From positions 1 through 40,838 of IMG/VR virus record IMGVR_UViG_3300006641_000010: a DNA stretch of 40,838 bases, one strand, 5' to 3'. This DNA is from a virus. This document shows, in pieces, positions 6,831 to 14,321 of the stretch. How positions within the stretch are numbered: position 1 is the first letter of the stretch; each line of letters opens with the position of its first letter. The translations under genes and the position numbers were made by a program. The notes below the pieces were generated by a model. It was given only the letters and a program-made list of their open reading frames with translations. It was not told where the DNA came from and searched no databases.

Positions 6831-7159
6831 GCTTCGGCCCGTTGTTTGACTTCTCGGCTAGCACTAGCGAGGCCTGTAGAGATCACGCCATCGCCACGGT
6901 CGGCGCCAATGCCGGCCCTGAGTTCATGGAGCAGGCCAAGGCCGTCATCTTGGAGCGCCTCTCCGGCACCGAGTGCCTGGCCGAGGAGTTCCGCCGCGTC
7001 TGCGAAGACGCCGGCATCAAGCCCCACCACCACAACGCTTGGGGCAGCCTCACCAATCAGCTGGTCAAGGCCGGGATCCTGATCGACACCGGCCGCCTCG
7101 GCAAGAGCACGAGCCTTCGTAGCCATGCCCGCCGCCAACCGATTTGGAGAGTGCGCTGA
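6827..7159 (+). CDS. Conserved phage protein with HHHNAWG motif, 110 aa
   Basis: A 110-aa protein with helices around AKAVILERLSGTECLAEEF and a block HHHNAWGSLTNQLVKAG followed by a basic tail ending SHARRQPIWRVR. From memory, small phage proteins carry a similar PHHPNAWG then GLI, SxxPSSHAR and VWR series; it looks like a winged-helix fold. Start ATGA overlaps the previous gene. No catalytic function is assignable. Confidence 0.7.
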   Translation: MSFGPLFDFSASTSEACRDHAIATVGANAGPEFMEQAKAVILERLSGTECLAEEFRRVCEDAGIKPHHHNAWGSLTNQLVKAGILIDTGRLGKSTSLRSHARRQPIWRVR

Positions 7160-7656
7160 TGCGCCCAGCCTTTGATCTCAGCAGCGTCCAAGCGCTGCTT
7201 CAGCGCGGCATCAATGCGGGTTATTGGACGCTTGAACAGCTTGATTACCCACCTCCCGATTACGAACGGCAGATCCTTGACGCTCGACGTTCCCAATACT
7301 TCGGCCCGAACTATGAGCCACCAGTCCCCTACTTCAACCCGCTCCGATCCCCCAACACCGGTGAAGCCGTCCAGCCCATCAATCCCCGCGATTTCGACGT
7401 GGCTGCAGCCACTAGGGCTAACGAGGGACCAAGAAACCTGGACCTACCGCCTATCCAATGGCCACCAGTTCCCGGTGAGCGTCACCAGCCTGATCTCAGC
7501 CGTGACCAAGACGCCGCAACAGCTGGAGGCAATCATGGCCACCAAGGCGACCTGGGAGCCACGGGGCAACACCATCCACAAGGCCCTGGAGCTGATGGCG
7601 CACCAGCGCTTCAACCCCAGCCCACCGCCGTACCTCTCTCCAGCGCCCCATGGTGA
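7159..7656 (+). CDS. Hypothetical protein overlapping the exonuclease frame
   Basis: ATG 7159 overlaps the preceding stop (TGATG). The first 75 or so residues (MRPAFDLSSVQALLQRGINA, GYWTLEQLDYPPPDYERQ, YFNPLRSPNTGE) read like a natural small phage protein. The remainder to 7656 is His/Gln/Gly/Pro-rich and looks like out-of-frame reading of the exonuclease gene. Either the gene runs through a long overlap, or a +1 shift or sequence error near 7380-7420 joins this N-terminus to the exonuclease. Function unknown. Confidence 0.5.
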   Translation: MRPAFDLSSVQALLQRGINAGYWTLEQLDYPPPDYERQILDARRSQYFGPNYEPPVPYFNPLRSPNTGEAVQPINPRDFDVAAATRANEGPRNLDLPPIQWPPVPGERHQPDLSRDQDAATAGGNHGHQGDLGATGQHHPQGPGADGAPALQPQPTAVPLSSAPW

Positions 7657-8038
7657 CTACGGCGCCTGGATTGAACCGCTCTTGGCCCACGAACTCTGGG
7701 ATCGCATCAGCGTGATCGGTGCTGAAGTCATGGCCTACAGCCTGCGCCGCAACGTCGCTGGCACCGCCGACCTCGTGATCCGCTTTGCCGATGGCACCTA
7801 CGGCATCGCTGATCTGAAAACCCAAAGCTCCGAACGCTCCACCCCCTACGACACCCGCCCGCAACTCGGCGCCGGCGTCGAAATGATTGGCGACCACTAC
7901 AAGCTCCTGATCACCCGCTGCCTCACGCTCTGGTCACGGCCCGGCAGCCTCGTGATCCAAACCCACACTGCTGATGAATGCCTGCAGGCCTGGCTGGATG
8001 TCTGCGAGGAATACACCGCGCGGTTTCGCCCCTTCTAG
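7313..8038 (+). CDS. PD-(D/E)XK nuclease (RecB/Cas4-like exonuclease)
   Basis: Predicted phage exonuclease for recombination. Recognisable elements: SVTSLISAV, the GNTIHKALE helix, AEVMAYSLRRNVAGTADLV (the acidic position before the core strand), and FADGTYGIADLKTQ giving the D-x-K catalytic pair, then a Q-rich helix (DTRPQLGAGVEM). This matches the PDDEXK_1 family, which partners annealing proteins such as the Sak3-like product at 1900-2583. I used ATG 7313, but the first 35 residues are Ser/Pro-rich and the true start may be further in, or the N-terminus may come from the overlapping frame. Confidence 0.8.
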   Translation: MSHQSPTSTRSDPPTPVKPSSPSIPAISTWLQPLGLTRDQETWTYRLSNGHQFPVSVTSLISAVTKTPQQLEAIMATKATWEPRGNTIHKALELMAHQRFNPSPPPYLSPAPHGDYGAWIEPLLAHELWDRISVIGAEVMAYSLRRNVAGTADLVIRFADGTYGIADLKTQSSERSTPYDTRPQLGAGVEMIGDHYKLLITRCLTLWSRPGSLVIQTHTADECLQAWLDVCEEYTARFRPF

Positions 8039-8072
8039 GCCGCTAATTAGCTACCGCTAGTCCACCAGCGAC

Positions 8073-8105
8073 CCATCCCGTGCCACTCTTGAGCCGCCGG
8101 GATGG
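8073..8105 (+). other. RNA hairpin after exonuclease gene
   Basis: Perfect 8-bp stem CCATCCCG (8073-8080) / CGGGATGG (8098-8105), 17-nt loop, no T tract. The 8039-8252 gap holds this hairpin, CTAG boxes near 8057 and 8179, and the promoter at 8189; I see no gene in it. Confidence 0.45.
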
Positions 8106-8188
8106 CCCGAATACAACACCCGCAAGGGAAATCAGGGCAGGAGCATGCGGCTCCATCGGAATCCCGGCACCCTCTTCGCTAGCCACCC

Positions 8189-8217
8189 TTGACGCCTAGC
8201 GTTGGCTAGCCTATTCT
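8189..8217 (+). promoter_or_regulatory. Promoter with palindromic operator-like spacer, rightward
   Basis: -35 TTGACG (8189-8194), 17-nt spacer CCTAGCGTTGGCTAGCC and -10 TATTCT (8212-8217). The spacer is identical, base for base, to that of the leftward promoter at 2627-2655. It drives the small-gene operon beginning at 8253. Shared spacer identity suggests co-regulation by one phage protein. Confidence 0.8.
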
Positions 8218-8252
8218 CGTGATTACGGGGGCGACCCCACCGCATCCTTCCC

Positions 8253-8510
8253 ATGAACCCTCTCTGCACGGTTCTCCCAGATCTCCCTTCCTCCGCCACG
8301 GACTGGGCTGAGCGCTACCTCTTCAACAGCGCCATCCTTTCCGACTACTGCCACGAGGAAGAACTCGACGATATGCACGCCACCTTCATGGCGGCAGGCA
8401 TCCCCTACACCGTCCAGTTCCGCCCCGGCACCCCCGACCCCGAGCCCTACGACTGGGCCGACGAATGCCTCAGCGCAGCTGATCGCAACTCCTTTGCTTG
8501 CTTCCAGTGA
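8253..8510 (+). CDS. Hypothetical acidic protein, 85 aa
   Basis: First gene after the 8189 promoter. An 85-aa acidic protein (SDYCHEEELDDMHATFMAAG, then YDWADECLSAADR). No known motif; strong acidity and early expression would fit a host-interaction or inhibitor protein, but that is speculation. Its stop overlaps the next gene (GTGA). Confidence 0.7.
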   Translation: MNPLCTVLPDLPSSATDWAERYLFNSAILSDYCHEEELDDMHATFMAAGIPYTVQFRPGTPDPEPYDWADECLSAADRNSFACFQ

Positions 8511-8683
8511 CTAGCCCTAACGAGCAGCAGCTTGCATTCCTGCTGGAGCAAGCCGTCACCAACGACATCCACGAAGAAGACGCCGCCGACTTCCTCGACG
8601 ACCACGGCATCCCCTGCTTTTCCCACAACCGTCAAACCCTCATCACCCTCGCCTACCGCAACGGCTGGAGACCAAACCCATGA
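8507..8683 (+). CDS. Hypothetical acidic protein, 58 aa
   Basis: GTG start overlapping the previous stop (GTGA); 58 aa, acidic middle (TNDIHEEDAADFLDDHGI) and a C-terminal TLAYRNGWRPNP. A TTG three codons earlier is possible. It shares the acidic HEE(E/D)xxD style with the upstream product, so the two may be distant paralogues. No function known. Confidence 0.65.
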   Translation: MTSPNEQQLAFLLEQAVTNDIHEEDAADFLDDHGIPCFSHNRQTLITLAYRNGWRPNP

Positions 8684-8883
8684 CCTCCCCCTCCCTACCT
8701 CCCTTCATCACCCGCACCACCCGCCGCACCTATTCCCGCACCGCACCCCTGCACGCCGTGCCCTCACGTCCGCACCGCAAACCCTCCAAACCCCAATCGT
8801 TCCTTGAGCGTCATGGCGATCTCATTACCTTCCTCTGGACTTGCATCCTCATCGCAGCCCTCGTCTACACCGCCTTCTCTTGA
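8680..8883 (+). CDS. Small single-pass membrane protein, 67 aa
   Basis: ATGA overlap with the previous gene. Basic, Pro-rich N-terminal 45 residues, then one predicted transmembrane helix near the C-terminus (LITFLWTCILIAALVYTAF). Orientation would place the basic part in the cytoplasm. Function unknown. Confidence 0.65.
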   Translation: MTSPSLPPFITRTTRRTYSRTAPLHAVPSRPHRKPSKPQSFLERHGDLITFLWTCILIAALVYTAFS

Positions 8884-9169
8884 ACCGCTGCTAGAAGAAC
8901 TCACCAACCTTGCCATCAGTGAGAAAGCGATCCAAGCCCGACGCCAAGAACTCCTTGACCTATTGGATCAACTGGTGGAAGCGGGTGAGGCAGAGGAGCA
9001 ACTCGCGTGGAACGACTGCAAAATCACTCGCCGTAGCCGCAAGTCCTACACCTATCCCGCTCACATCCTTGAGCAACGCGAGCAGCTCAAGGCATCCGAA
9101 CGACTTTCACTCGCCTTGGGCGAGGCCTCGGTAACCATCAAACACTTCTGGGAAGTCCGCACCGCATGA
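8813..9169 (+). CDS. Hypothetical coiled-coil protein, 118 aa
   Basis: Starts at ATG 8813 (a TTG lies at 8804), overlapping the membrane-protein gene by 71 nt. A coiled-coil helix (LEPLLEELTNLAISEKAIQ, then RRQELLDLLDQLVEAGE) is followed by CKITRRSRKSYTYPAHILEQ, a basic RKxYxY pattern, and ends with HFWEVRTA. The N-terminal 20 residues are Ser/Pro-rich and may not be native. Possibly a nucleic-acid-binding accessory protein. Confidence 0.6.
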   Translation: MAISLPSSGLASSSQPSSTPPSLEPLLEELTNLAISEKAIQARRQELLDLLDQLVEAGEAEEQLAWNDCKITRRSRKSYTYPAHILEQREQLKASERLSLALGEASVTIKHFWEVRTA

Positions 9170-9339
9170 AGACCAAGCTCAAAGCCTCCTCCCTCCCCAT
9201 CACCCTCACCGCCTACCAACGCGCTATCGACGCCGCCGCTCGCACCGTTTCCGGCATCCCCCGCGCTCAACTTGAAGCCATCGTTGCCGCCGCTATCACC
9301 GCCATCGGCAAACCAGACCATGACGACAAAGCGGCCTGA
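9166..9339 (+). CDS. Small hypothetical protein, 57 aa
   Basis: ATGA overlap with the previous gene; 57 aa (MKTKLKASSLPITLTAYQRA, then an Ala/Ile-rich helix QLEAIVAAAITAIG and a polar tail). The helix is only moderately hydrophobic. Overlaps the next gene by 20 nt. No family recognised. Confidence 0.6.
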   Translation: MKTKLKASSLPITLTAYQRAIDAAARTVSGIPRAQLEAIVAAAITAIGKPDHDDKAA

Positions 9340-9496
9340 ATACCAACCCTGTCGCCTCGTCTCCCTCTGCGGTCAATACCTCACCGTCAATGGCACCTTC
9401 TCCGCAGACCCTGCCCGCGCTCTCACCGCCGAGCGCTGGTACATCGAACGACAGCAGCAACGCATCAACACCGCCACCATCATCCTCCGCGCCTAG
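9320..9496 (+). CDS. Small hypothetical protein, 58 aa
   Basis: ATG 9320 gives 58 aa (MTTKRPEYQPCRLVSLCGQY, then an AERWYIERQQQRINT helix). It overlaps the previous gene by 20 nt and the N-terminus of the RusA frame. No function recognised. Confidence 0.6.
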   Translation: MTTKRPEYQPCRLVSLCGQYLTVNGTFSADPARALTAERWYIERQQQRINTATIILRA

Positions 9497-9923
9497 CGCC
9501 ATCACCTTTGATGTGATCGGCATGGAGGCCGCCACGCAAGGCTCCAAACGCGCCATGCCCAACGGCATCATGCTCGAAACCAACAAGCGCCTACGCCCCT
9601 GGCGCTCGCACATCACTGACGCCGCCCTCGCTACCAACTACCCCCTCACCACAGCACCGGTCTCCATCTCCATCACCTTCCGTTTCCTACGACCCAAGGC
9701 TCACTTCAACAAGTCCGGTCTATCCCCTAAAGCACCACTCCACCTAACCTCCAAACACAAAGGCGACATCGACAAGCTCTCCCGTGCCGTGCTTGATGCC
9801 CTCACTGGCACTCTTCTTCACGACGATTCTCAAGTGGTTCAACTATCCGCCCACAAGCGCTACACCACCCCAGAAGAACGTCCCGGTGCCCTCATCACCA
9901 TCATCCCCCTCACGGCAACTTAA
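9390..9923 (+). CDS. rusA: RusA-like Holliday junction resolvase
   Basis: Endonuclease expected to cut branched replication and recombination DNA before packaging. The RusA fold is clear from residue 38: ITFDVIG, a basic W block (RLRPWRSHI), VSISITFRFLRPKAH, then the acidic active site GDIDKLSRAVLDALTG (D126, D128) and DDSQVVQLSAHKRY (D145/D146). ATG 9390 is the only start that retains the first strand, although residues 1-37 are Ser/Pro-rich and overlap the upstream gene by 107 nt. A GTG at 9513 or ATG at 9522 would truncate the fold. Confidence 0.85.
   Translation: MAPSPQTLPALSPPSAGTSNDSSNASTPPPSSSAPSAITFDVIGMEAATQGSKRAMPNGIMLETNKRLRPWRSHITDAALATNYPLTTAPVSISITFRFLRPKAHFNKSGLSPKAPLHLTSKHKGDIDKLSRAVLDALTGTLLHDDSQVVQLSAHKRYTTPEERPGALITIIPLTAT
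9914..9923 (+). promoter_or_regulatory. GGNAASYTAG-type box
   Basis: GGCAACTTAA, 19 nt before the ATG at 9943. It overlaps the last codons of rusA, so chance is not excluded. Confidence 0.4.
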
Positions 9924-9942
9924 GCTAGCCAGCCTTGGCACC

Positions 9943-10257
9943 ATGGAACCGTGGTCCGTCGTCGCTGAATACCCCTACACCGGCGAACCCTTTGGCCTCG
10001 TCTTCAATGACGACTCCACCATGGCTGAAGCTGAATACATCGCTCGACAACTCCTCGCTACCTTCCGCCTCACCGGCCTCTACCTCCCCTCTTCCTCACA
10101 AGACAACCCCGAAGGCAACTACCTCTTCCTCTTCACCATCGAGCCTGAAACCATCCCCCGCATGGGCACCATCTGGGCCTACGGCGTCGACGACGCGGAA
10201 CTCCGCCTGAACGTCCTAGCCTCTGATGGCACGCTCTTCATGCCCTCCCCCGGTTAA
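9943..10257 (+). CDS. Hypothetical protein, 104 aa
   Basis: A 104-aa acidic protein (MEPWSVVAEYPYTGEPFGLV, then EAEYIARQLLATFRL and PRMGTIWAYGVDDAELRLNV). Compact alpha/beta pattern without known motif. Starts after an 19-nt gap containing CTAGC and is followed after 9 nt by the terminase small subunit. Confidence 0.65.
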   Translation: MEPWSVVAEYPYTGEPFGLVFNDDSTMAEAEYIARQLLATFRLTGLYLPSSSQDNPEGNYLFLFTIEPETIPRMGTIWAYGVDDAELRLNVLASDGTLFMPSPG

Positions 10258-10266
10258 ACTCCGGCC

Positions 10267-10716
10267 ATGGCTAAAGAGCGCGGACACTACAAACTCAACG
10301 CCAACTTGATTGAAAAGGCAGCAAGACTTGCTGCTTTGGGTTGGTCTCAGCGCAACATCGCTGAAGCTTGTGGTGTTGATGATTCCACCTTTCGCATGTG
10401 GATCTCTAATGCCGACACTGCGGAGGCCACTGAACTTGAATCCGCGCTTTTAGCGGCTATTCAAGAGGCTGCAGCAGCAGGTGAAGAAGCCTTGGCCGCC
10501 AAAATCGCTAACGGCGACACACGCGACGCTCAATGGCTGCTCACTCACTCCGCTCGCTGGCGTGACCGCTGGTCAGACGCAGCCGCCACACGACGCGAAG
10601 TGCTCAATACCCTCACCACTGTTGTCCAAGTCATTCAGCAGTCCGATCTGACACCTGAGCAGCAAGATCAACTCCTGCTCCGCATGCAGGCGGCTGGTCT
10701 TGGCGCTCTCGCTTGA
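10267..10716 (+). CDS. terS: Terminase small subunit
   Basis: DNA-recognition subunit of the packaging motor. The N-terminus has a helix-turn-helix (KAARLAALGWSQRNIAEACG, VDDSTFRMWI) as in many small terminases, followed by an Ala/Glu helical region for oligomerisation, an RWRDRWSDAA segment and a C-terminal helix (SDLTPEQQDQLLLRMQ). 149 aa is usual. It overlaps the large subunit gene by 17 nt, confirming its identity. Confidence 0.85.
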   Translation: MAKERGHYKLNANLIEKAARLAALGWSQRNIAEACGVDDSTFRMWISNADTAEATELESALLAAIQEAAAAGEEALAAKIANGDTRDAQWLLTHSARWRDRWSDAAATRREVLNTLTTVVQVIQQSDLTPEQQDQLLLRMQAAGLGALA

Positions 10717-12058
10717 TCCCCTCAGCGCAGCACGCGCTCAGATCCAGCTAGGCCGCAGTGCTGGCCCTGTCGTGCGTGACAGCAATGCCCTGCTCGCTCG
10801 CATCTACAGCGACCTGCACCCCAAGCAGCAGGCCTTCATCGACGACACCGATCACAAGATCGTCGCCCTCTGTGCTGGCTACGGCTCCGGCAAAACCCGT
10901 GCCCTAGCCGCTAAAGCCGTCAATCTTGCCATTGCTAATCAGGGCTTCATCGGTTGCGTCATGGAACCAACCGGCCCCCTGATCCGCGACATCTGGCAAA
11001 ACGACTTCGACGACTTTCTGGAGGGCTACGACATCCCCTACACCTTCAGGGCCTCGCCGCTCCCGGAATACATCCTGCACCTACCCGGCGGTGATACCAA
11101 GATTCTGTGCCGTTCGTTTGAGAACTGGACACGCCTCATCGGTCTCAACCTCGCCTGGTGTCTCGCTGACGAGGTGGACACCGTAAACAAGACGCTGGCG
11201 CAAAAGGCATTCACCAAGATCCTCGGCCGCCTTCGCTCCGGTAACACCCGCCAGTTCGCCGCCGCCTCCACACCCGAGGGCTACAGCTGGCTCTACCAGA
11301 ACTTCGGCACCGAGGAAGCCCTGGCCCGTGAGGATCGGCACCTGATCAGGATGCGCACCTACGACAACCCGCATCTGCCGCCGGACTTCATCGAAACCCT
11401 GAAGGCCAACTACGACCCCAGCCTGCTGCTGGCCTACCTGGAAGGGCAATGGGTCAACCTCACCACCGGGCAGGTCTACGACCGCTTCAGCCGCGACAAG
11501 CACGTTCAGCCTGTCACCTGGGATGTGGATGAGCCGATCTTGCTGGGGATCGACTTCAACGTGGGCAATATGTCCGGCATCCTTGCCGTCCGCCGTGGCA
11601 ACACGCTGCACATCTTTGATGAGATCAGCGGTGCCCATGACACTGATGCCATGGGCCAAGAGGTGCGCCGCCGTTACGGCAAAGCCCGCATCCTCGGCTA
11701 CCCCGATGCCTCTGGCGCTGCCCGCAGCACCAACAGCTCCCGCAGCGATGTGGCGATCCTTGAGGCCTACGACATCCACAACATGGCGCCCAAGGCCAAC
11801 CCGCCGGTGCGGGACCGCATCGCAGCGGTGCAAGCGTTGCTGGAGAACGGCAACGGTCATGTGCGCCTGTTTGTGGATCCGCGCTGCAAGCGCACCATCG
11901 AGTGCCTAGAGCTGCAGAGCTACAACGACAAAGGCGATCCCGACAAAAAAGCAGGTTTCGACCACATGAACGACGCACTGGGCTACATCGTTCACCGTTG
12001 CTTCGAGGTGGGCCGGGCCACCAGCGGCAAGGCGGTGCGCGGCGTGCGGCTGTACTGA
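10700..12058 (+). CDS. terL: Terminase large subunit
   Basis: ATPase and nuclease that packages DNA into the prohead. Walker A is AGYGSGKT (about 59-66) and Walker B is AWCLADEVD (about 152-160). A coupling-type segment follows (AAASTPEGYSWLYQNFG). The C-terminal RNase H-like nuclease shows LLGIDFNVGNMSGILAV (first Asp), a GYPDASGAA strand and FDHMNDALGYIVHR (last Asp). 452 aa is normal. The start is TTG 10700 inside terS; GTG 10771 would be the next choice. Confidence 0.93.
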   Translation: MALSLDPLSAARAQIQLGRSAGPVVRDSNALLARIYSDLHPKQQAFIDDTDHKIVALCAGYGSGKTRALAAKAVNLAIANQGFIGCVMEPTGPLIRDIWQNDFDDFLEGYDIPYTFRASPLPEYILHLPGGDTKILCRSFENWTRLIGLNLAWCLADEVDTVNKTLAQKAFTKILGRLRSGNTRQFAAASTPEGYSWLYQNFGTEEALAREDRHLIRMRTYDNPHLPPDFIETLKANYDPSLLLAYLEGQWVNLTTGQVYDRFSRDKHVQPVTWDVDEPILLGIDFNVGNMSGILAVRRGNTLHIFDEISGAHDTDAMGQEVRRRYGKARILGYPDASGAARSTNSSRSDVAILEAYDIHNMAPKANPPVRDRIAAVQALLENGNGHVRLFVDPRCKRTIECLELQSYNDKGDPDKKAGFDHMNDALGYIVHRCFEVGRATSGKAVRGVRLY

Positions 12059-12163
12059 CTTGCGCTAGCCACCGATCATGGGCTAGGCTTCGCTCGGTTA
12101 GTTGAACCCGGCGGCCTCTTCGGACTCCCCGGCGGCTTCTAACCACCCCATTTCATCACTGCC

Positions 12164-12349
12164 ATGACAACCACCCTCGCGTGGGTGGCGGTGATCCTGC
12201 TCTTCCCGCTCATCCTCCTGCTCTGGGCTACTGAGTCCCAGCAGCAGCGCATCCGTCGTCTGCATTCTGCAGGCCTGAGCCAGACCAAGATCGCCAGCCG
12301 CCTCAACCTCTCCCGCTACACAGTTAGGAAAGCTCTAGCCGCTCCGTAA
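12164..12349 (+). CDS. Membrane-anchored helix-turn-helix protein, 61 aa
   Basis: Residues 4-22 (TLAWVAVILLFPLILLLWA) form one transmembrane helix; residues 28-61 (QRIRRLHSAGLSQTKIASRL, then NLSRYTVRKALAAP) form a resolvase-type helix-turn-helix. A DNA-binding domain tethered to the membrane is unusual and may link DNA packaging or transcription to the membrane. It sits between terL and the portal operon, preceded by a 105-nt gap with CTAG boxes at 12065 and 12084. Function inferred only. Confidence 0.75.
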   Translation: MTTTLAWVAVILLFPLILLLWATESQQQRIRRLHSAGLSQTKIASRLNLSRYTVRKALAAP

Positions 12350-12355
12350 GCCACC

Positions 12356-12365
12356 GGAAACCTAG
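12356..12365 (+). promoter_or_regulatory. GGNAASYTAG-type box
   Basis: GGAAACCTAG, 20 nt before the ATG at 12386; intergenic. Confidence 0.55.
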
Positions 12366-12385
12366 CCGTAGAGTTTGCCTCCCTC

Positions 12386-12838
12386 ATGGCCCGTTCTTAC
12401 AAGCGTGACAACAACGGTCGTTTCGCTGGTGGCGGCGGCGGTGGTGGTGGCGGCGGTGGTAAAGGCGGTGGCGGGAAGATGGGTAAAAGTGCCAAGAATG
12501 AGAGCGCACGCGCTAAGTACAAAGAAGCCAGCGGCAAAGCTCGTGAGCTGACTAAAACGGCCAGCAAAGTTGCTAGCAATCCCAAGTCTTCCGCTAAGGA
12601 AAAAGCGTTCTGGAATCGTCAAGCTGGCGGTGCAAAGTCCGGCCTCACTCGGGTTAGCAATAACCTGAGTGGTAAGGGCAAAAAGTCGGCATCCTCTGGG
12701 GTCACCGCTGCCCGAGCTGCTGGTCGCGCCAAAGGTTCTGCCATGGCCGCTAAAGCCACTTCTCGCAATGCCGCTCTTGATGCCAAGGCCGCAGCTTATG
12801 GCGGTGGCAAGGCTCCTTCCCGTCGTCGTCGCAAGTGA
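12386..12838 (+). CDS. Gly/Lys-rich basic protein, 150 aa
   Basis: Starts MARSYKRDNNGRFAGG, followed by an 11-glycine run, then a strongly basic Ala/Lys/Ser region and an RRRRK end, reminiscent of histone-like tails. Proteins beginning with this KRDxxGRFA signature occur in phage head operons, in my memory of cyanophages. It may bind DNA or act as a scaffold accessory. The poly-Gly tract is a GGT/GGC microsatellite prone to length change. Confidence 0.7.
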   Translation: MARSYKRDNNGRFAGGGGGGGGGGGKGGGGKMGKSAKNESARAKYKEASGKARELTKTASKVASNPKSSAKEKAFWNRQAGGAKSGLTRVSNNLSGKGKKSASSGVTAARAAGRAKGSAMAAKATSRNAALDAKAAAYGGGKAPSRRRRK

Positions 12839-12869
12839 TCGGTTGTTGATCGCCCTTACCTGAGCTGCC

Positions 12870-14321
12870 GTGCATACCCTCGCTGCCACCACCAACCTGA
12901 ACCTTGCCTTGACCACCATCAAGGATTTGCAGGTTCATGACCCTGGGATTCCGTGGTTGCGCATGGAGCCGCGCTGGCGGCTCATCGAGCAGCTCAGTCT
13001 TGGCACCCTCGGCATGCAAGCGGCCGGCCGCCGCTACCTGCCGCAGGAACCCAAGGAAGACGACGAGAGCTATCAGGCCCGCCTCGCCCGTTCCGTCTGC
13101 CCTCCATACACCCTGCGCCTAGAGCAGATGCTGGCCGGCATGCTCACCCGCAAGCCGGTGCGGCTGGACAACGTGCCTGACGTGATCCAGGAGCACCTCT
13201 ACGACGTGGATCTGAGCGGTGCAGATCTCAACGTCTACCTGCAGGATCTGGCGCGGAAGTGCATCCGCTACGGCCACGTTGGTGTGCTGGTGGACTTCCC
13301 CCGTGGTGATGAAGGGGATGACACCCCCGTGACCACTTTTGAGCGCCCCTACTGGGTCAGCTACACGCCGCGCGACATCCTCGGCTGGCGCACGGATGTG
13401 GTGAACGGCTCCCAGCAGCTGACGCAGCTACGCCTGCGCGAGCAGGTGGTCGTGCCCTACGGCGAGTTCGGCGAGGAACTGGTGGAGCAGGTGCGCGTGC
13501 TGGAGATCGGCCGCTTCCGTCTCTACCGCAAGCAGGCCTCCAAGAACCGCGACTGGGAGCTGATCTCCGAAGGCACCACCACCCTTGACCGGATTCCCTT
13601 TGCGGTGGCCTATGCCAACCGCACCGGCATCCTCGAATCCACCCCGCCTCTAGAAGAGGTGGCCTGGCTGAACCTCAAGGCCTACCGCTGCGAATCCGAT
13701 CAGGCCAACATCCTCCACGTCGCCGCAGTCCCCCGTTACAACCTCTTCGGTGTGCCTGCCGAAGTCGACGAGCTAGAGGCTGGCCCCAACTCGGCCATGG
13801 CCTTCCCGGTGGATGCCCGCGCTGAGTTCACTGAACCCACCGGCACCAGCTATCAAGCCCGCTTCACTGAGCTGGACCGCATCGAAAAGCAAATCGCGGA
13901 ACTAGGTCTGGCTGCTGTGCTCGGTCAGAACATGACCAACCAAGCTGCCGAATCCAAGGCGATTGAACGCAGCCAAGGCGACGCCGCTCTCCAGGCGGTG
14001 GCCATCGGCCTGCAGAACCTGATCGACAGCTGCCTGCAGTTCCACGCCGCCTACCTGAACCTGCCCACCTCCGGCAGCAGCATGGTGAACAACGACTTCG
14101 TGGCCCGCACGCTGGAGCCCGCCCACGTCGCAGAGCTGATCAAGCTGCGCATGAACGGCGACATCACCCAAGAAACGCTGCTGATCCAGCTCGCTGACGG
14201 TGAGTGGCTCTACGACGATTTCAATGTGGACGCCGAGATTGAAGCCACACAAGCGCAGCAAGCACAACGCTTGGATGCACAAGCCGCACAGCTTGATGCC
14301 AACCTCCAGCAGTTGAATTGA
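12870..14321 (+). CDS. Portal protein (DUF4055)
   Basis: Dodecameric portal at one capsid vertex through which DNA is packaged. The DUF4055 pattern is visible: YLPQEPKEDDESYQARLARS, LEQMLAGMLTRKPVRL, ARKCIRYGHVGVLVDFP, YWVSYTPRDILGWR, RIPFAVAYANRTG, an AWLNLKAYRCESDQANILHV helix, and the long C-terminal AAESKAIERSQGDAAL helix. 483 aa is typical. The start is a GTG, with no clear ribosome site. It follows terL and precedes scaffold and capsid genes, as expected. Confidence 0.9.
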   Translation: MHTLAATTNLNLALTTIKDLQVHDPGIPWLRMEPRWRLIEQLSLGTLGMQAAGRRYLPQEPKEDDESYQARLARSVCPPYTLRLEQMLAGMLTRKPVRLDNVPDVIQEHLYDVDLSGADLNVYLQDLARKCIRYGHVGVLVDFPRGDEGDDTPVTTFERPYWVSYTPRDILGWRTDVVNGSQQLTQLRLREQVVVPYGEFGEELVEQVRVLEIGRFRLYRKQASKNRDWELISEGTTTLDRIPFAVAYANRTGILESTPPLEEVAWLNLKAYRCESDQANILHVAAVPRYNLFGVPAEVDELEAGPNSAMAFPVDARAEFTEPTGTSYQARFTELDRIEKQIAELGLAAVLGQNMTNQAAESKAIERSQGDAALQAVAIGLQNLIDSCLQFHAAYLNLPTSGSSMVNNDFVARTLEPAHVAELIKLRMNGDITQETLLIQLADGEWLYDDFNVDAEIEATQAQQAQRLDAQAAQLDANLQQLN

